64,000 nt of DNA from Agapanthus africanus (Eukaryota; Streptophyta; Magnoliopsida; Asparagales; Amaryllidaceae), in NCBI GenBank assembly GCA_030015575.1, contig JASDDO010000006.1, positions 102,416,045 to 102,480,044 of the forward strand. The letters run 5' to 3'. This document shows, piece by piece, positions 60,361-64,000 of the stretch. The notes beneath the pieces were generated by a model that had not been told where the DNA came from, searched no databases, and saw nothing but the letters and a program-made list of their open reading frames with translations. The translations under genes were made by a program, and so were the position numbers. How positions within the stretch are numbered: position 1 is the stretch's first letter; every line of letters begins with the position of its first letter.

Positions 60361-62321
60361 AATTTTCAATAGGTTGATAGGATCCCTGATTGTTTAATGC
60401 CGCCGTACGATGGATTACCGTACGTGATGAGTTTTACCTGATGATTGATCCATACCTTTGACTAGAGGATGCCGTACGATGGATTATAACGTACGTGATG
60501 TTGTGAGACTGGATGCCGATTTATAGATTCACCGACTCAGATATGTTATAAATACGTATACCTTATAGAATTTCGCTTACAACGTACCTTATTCTATGTT
60601 CATATTATTCTCATTGCATTACATATACCTGTGCTAGTACATCTACACAATTATCGATGATGCGTATGTTACACTTACACAGATTGCCGGCTCACACACT
60701 TTCATCATCGATAATTGCTATGTCACTTACACAGTAGAATTGCTACATTATGCTATTATTCTTTATTGTTCAGTACTGTCACATGATTCGTTGGCATGAT
60801 ATATTGCTATGCTCACATCACTATACTATGTTGCATGATATACTTGATATGCTCACATTTCGGTTCTATGTTTACATACATCATGCTTTATGATTATACA
60901 CATTGAGATGTTGTTTTCATGAGATTCTGGATTTGAGAACCGTTGTTATATTTCAAAAGAAAGTATGAATTGTTTTAAAAATCCGGTTTCTCTTGATATG
61001 ATATTTCGAGACGTCCACCATGTGTTTTCTCGGTTATGAGTTATGTGATACCCGATTCGAGGAGATGGATGAGGCCATTTGCGGGTACATGGTGGACCCG
61101 GTATGGTACCCCTGGGCAAGAAAGCTTGTGCAGTAGACGATAAGCCTGGCAGAGGGACCACTACCTACCGATGATAGTATTTGGGCTCGGCGGTTATCCG
61201 GAGGATACCGACCGGAGTCGTGAGATGATATGTGTCGATCCGGACTGACGGAGCCCATAGGCCGATCCGGACTGGCGGAGCCCGAGATATGAGGATTTAC
61301 GTGTCGATATTGCATACGGGTTTCATGATGTTTCGAGTGTCGATGTTGGACACTCAGGTTCCATGATTTTTATGTGTCGTTGATGGAGACACGTTGATTG
61401 ATATCCTCATATTTATATGCATATGCTTTCAAGATGTTTCGAGTGTCGATGTTGGACACTTAGCTTCCATGATGTTGTTGTGTCATTGATAGACACATGG
61501 ATGATATCCACATGCATACAGGCATTGATTATATTGTTGGCATATATGCAAATACGGTCACCCTAGATATCATAGTATTACCTTTATGATATAGTTGACC
61601 TAGGAGTCGTTGTTTTATTCGATTTCTACCTGCTGATATTTTTTACTCACGAGTTGGCAACTCACCCCCGTTGTGCCACAGTTCTTGCAGGTTTGACCGC
61701 TTGGATCAATAGCGGTATCGGTGGCACAAAGCTTGCTTTCGCGTGATTTGCTTTGGTAGGTGGGACATTTGGATCATGCCCGCTATTATATTATTATTCC
61801 TGCTGTATTTAGTTAACTCGATCAATCAGAAACTAGTATTTGTATAAGTAGTAAGTCTTAGACAGACTTGTGGTTGCGAGACTTAGAGCGATGGGTTATA
61901 TGTTCGCTTAGGGCATTTGATGTCTTGCGGATCTTCGCCGTTGGGCGTCGTATACTTATATTCTGTCTTCCGTGGTTGTGATTCCGCCGATTGGCGAAGA
62001 GCTAGCTCCCACTTGGAGATGCCTTTTATATTATCATGTATATGTGGTTTTGGATCAAATATACAAGGACAGTGCCGCCCAAATTTTTAAAAGACGAAAA
62101 ATGTTTTTCAACTAGTAAAATCCACTTGCATTTTCATGTTCCGTTTTCTATGCATTTAAGAAAACGTTTGATTCCATTATACCCTTATTTCAAAACTTCA
62201 CCTCTCTTATTTTCTTCAAAAAGGTTTAGATTTCTGGGCTTCGGCTTACTTAAGTTACGTTACGTCTTTAGACGTTACGTGATTTAAGTGCCGGTCTCGA
62301 ACTATGTTTTGGGTCATGACA
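60361..62321 (+). repeat. 5' LTR of gypsy element G3, right part
   Basis: CGTACGATGGATTA motifs at 60406 and 60467 match LTR G5 near 10540. A 106-bp offset duplication (GATGTTTCGAGTGTCGATG at 61327 and 61433), CCGATCCGGACTG repeats near 61220-61280 and the 35-nt invariant block (61647-61681) follow. It ends GGGTCATGACA at 62321, directly before a PBS, so it is a 5' LTR. Its left part is cut off by copia D. No gene is present. Confidence 0.88.
61647..61681 (+). promoter_or_regulatory. 35-nt invariant block of gypsy LTRs (G3 copy)
   Basis: It is identical to the G5, G1 and G6 copies and is followed by TTCTTGCAGGT, again resembling a splice acceptor. Confidence 0.6.
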
Positions 62322-62879
62322 ATATTGGTATCAGAGCGCTAGGTTTAACCTTTGTTCGAGTCTATGTTTGACTATGTGGAGTCTGGGGCATAATCTATTT
62401 CGTAACCTAGGCTTGACCTTACGGAATTTAGACTTGAACAGAGGGGTATTAGACCCGAACTTTCGTTACATAGGCTGACCCTGATTGATGGAGTAGGTAG
62501 CTTCAGTAGAGTGACGTACCGTACGTATGTTCCGCGGTATATTTACGATACGATAGTCCACTTAAGAAACCTTAGGATGTACATATCTTGAGATCTGTGA
62601 TTCTCTTCGTCCCCATGATTATACATCAATTTGAGATCCTTGATTCTATTCGTTCCATTGATCATATTCTCATTGATTCCGTTCCTCCTTATAATCATGT
62701 ATCCATTCTGGATCTGTTGATTCCTTCCATTCCTTTGATCTATCTTCTTCGATTCAAACTTGAGCTTCCTGTCGCCATGGTTTGAGCGCAGATTGAGCTG
62801 CTGCTAGTGATGCGGTCAGAGCGAGCTCGTCATGGAGGAGGAATGACCATCGTGTTTTCTGGTGACATGGGAACGTATC
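62322..62879 (+). other. G3 PBS and 5' leader, truncated
   Basis: The tRNA-Met primer-binding site TGGTATCAGAGC is at 62326-62337. About 540 bp of leader follow, with imperfect repeats of a GATTC-rich segment (62590-62760). An ATG at 62810 opens a frame of 23 codons that could be the Gag start, but it is cut by LTR G6 at 62880, so this cannot be confirmed. Confidence 0.75.
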
Positions 62880-63383
62880 TGTCACGACCCAAAGTTTGGC
62901 CCGTAACCGGCACATAACCACGTAACGTCTACAAGCGTAACGCGACTAAGTGAACCGAAAACCCAGAAACCAAACCTGTAAAACTATAGAGTGTTTTAAG
63001 TTTTAAAAGGAAGCATTTAGAAGTGATAAGAAATCTTAAGTAAACAATCTCCAAGATAGCAATATACGACACCGTAGCGAAGATCAAGATCCACAAGTGG
63101 GAACATCACAGATAGAAATAACTGCAAGTACAGTCGGCTCACAACGAGCTCGACACCAGAATACAAATAATATACATCATCGTCCTCACACTGTCTTTAA
63201 GTCAAATACATACATGGTAGATGGAGAATACTAGATACAACAATATACATAACTGAAAGATAAACAGATACCGCACAAACCCACCTATCAGCAAAAGAGC
63301 TAGTACACCAACTATGGGGTATCTGTGTCAAAAGATGCAAAACGCAGCCTACCGCGACTACTCCGACGGGCAACCTGCAAACA

Positions 63384-63418
63384 CTGTGGCACAACGGGGG
63401 TGAGTTGCCAACTCGTGA
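63384..63418 (-). promoter_or_regulatory. 35-nt invariant block of gypsy LTRs (G6 copy)
   Basis: Identical over all 35 nt to the block in G1, same orientation on the minus strand, about 0.5 kb from the LTR end. Confidence 0.6.
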
Positions 63419-63790
63419 ATAGAGATAACATATAATGGTAATCGCGAGCATGCACGTACTGCGCTACTCTATCATATGCCAGCAGATGATATCAATGCGT
63501 GATAAGCAGTATGTGCAATAATCATGCAAGTGCTCTATCAGGTAATATAACTACAGGATGAGATACAATAATGAATGCTGAGCATGGGAACATAACATCT
63601 ACACGGAATGTCAACGTGGAATATATATAATCGGTGTCCATCAATGCACCCAGATCCCCCAAATAGCTCAGACGCCGGCACTCTCATCGGCCCTCCAATC
63701 CTGTAAATCTCTGAGAATCACGAGTGCCCAACATCGGCACCCAAATATCATAAATACTCGTGTCCAGCATCGACATGCAAATCTTCCTAT

Positions 63791-64000
63791 ATCGGGCATC
63801 CGTCAGTCCGGGTCAGCCCCCTCTCTCATATGTCTATCGGGCATCCGTCAGTCCGGGTCAGCCTTCTCTATCTCATATATATCTATCGGGCATCCGTCAG
63901 TCCGGGTCAGCCCTCTCTATCTCATATATATCTATCGGGGATCCGTCAGTCCGGGTCATCCCTCTCTATCTCATATATATCTATCGGGCATCCGTCAGTC
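63791..64000 (-). repeat. 49-bp tandem repeat in LTR G6, at least four copies
   Basis: ATCGGGCATCCGTCAGTCCG starts at 63791, 63836, 63885 and 63983, with a GGGGATCC variant at 63934. Spacing is 45 then 49 bp, and the array continues past the window edge. A degenerate relative lies in G3 near 61220-61280. Confidence 0.93.

Larger units (their letters stand above)
62880..64000 (-). repeat. Gypsy LTR G6 (partial, runs off right edge)
   Basis: It begins TGTCACGACCC in plus-strand spelling, the inverted end shared with G1 and G5, and resembles G5 closely over the first 400 bp (for example GCCCGTAACCGGC). The invariant block is at 63384-63418. The left flank 62875-62879 (gtatc) is its expected target-site duplicate. 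No PBS precedes it on this side, so it is a 3' or solo LTR. Confidence 0.85.

Noticed and set aside
62810-62879. Start of a G3 gag gene
   Set aside because: Only 23 codons precede the G6 insertion and they do not resemble a known Gag N-terminus; kept only as a remark in the leader entry.

Overview
The window is flowering-plant nuclear DNA made only of LTR retrotransposons nested inside one another. I found no host gene, tRNA, rRNA or CRISPR array. Evidence for a plant is a Ty3/gypsy element with a Tekay/Del-type C-terminal chromodomain, long-LTR Ty1/copia elements of an Angela/Tork-like type, and primer-binding sites matching plant initiator tRNA-Met.

Layout, left to right. 1-8090: minus-strand gypsy element G1 with pol (runs off the left edge), gag, PBS and a 3.66-kb LTR. 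8091-9770: right part of a copia LTR of family B. 9771-10629 and 20783-22212: two halves of a plus-strand gypsy LTR (G5) split by a complete, young copia element B (10630-20782, TSD GAGAT, one intact 1331-codon polyprotein). 22213-25457: broken pol of a chromodomain gypsy element G2, with a stub of its 3' LTR. 25505-27564: copia LTR of family A (A3). 27565-30636: RT-RNase H remnant and 3' LTR of a family B element (B'). 30637-38520: minus-strand copia element A1 (dead pol, leader, 5' LTR). 38521-41133: partial gypsy LTR (G4). 41134-60360: plus-strand copia element D, very decayed, whose 3' LTR is split by a complete minus-strand copia element A2 (49087-59578). 60361-62879: gypsy 5' LTR, PBS and leader (G3). 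62880-64000: another minus-strand gypsy LTR (G6) running off the right edge.

Only element B looks capable of encoding a full Gag-PR-INT-RT-RNase H set. G1 keeps open gag and pol frames, but its protease active-site triad is altered and pol lies in the -1 frame. G2, A1, A2, B' and D carry stops, frameshifts or deletions. A1 and A2 share the same gag deletion and the same two stop codons, so a defective parent was probably copied with proteins supplied by another element.

The signal I find most interesting is non-coding. The copia families A, B and D share a 2-3 kb leader between PBS and gag. It holds three successive stem-loops of one design, whose outer stems differ in sequence but usually stay complementary from element to element. 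Their LTRs share a second hairpin with compensatory changes. Separately, four otherwise diverged gypsy LTRs carry an identical 35-nt block. These look like selected RNA or regulatory elements of the retrotransposon life cycle. All comparisons were made by eye; no alignment or folding program was run.
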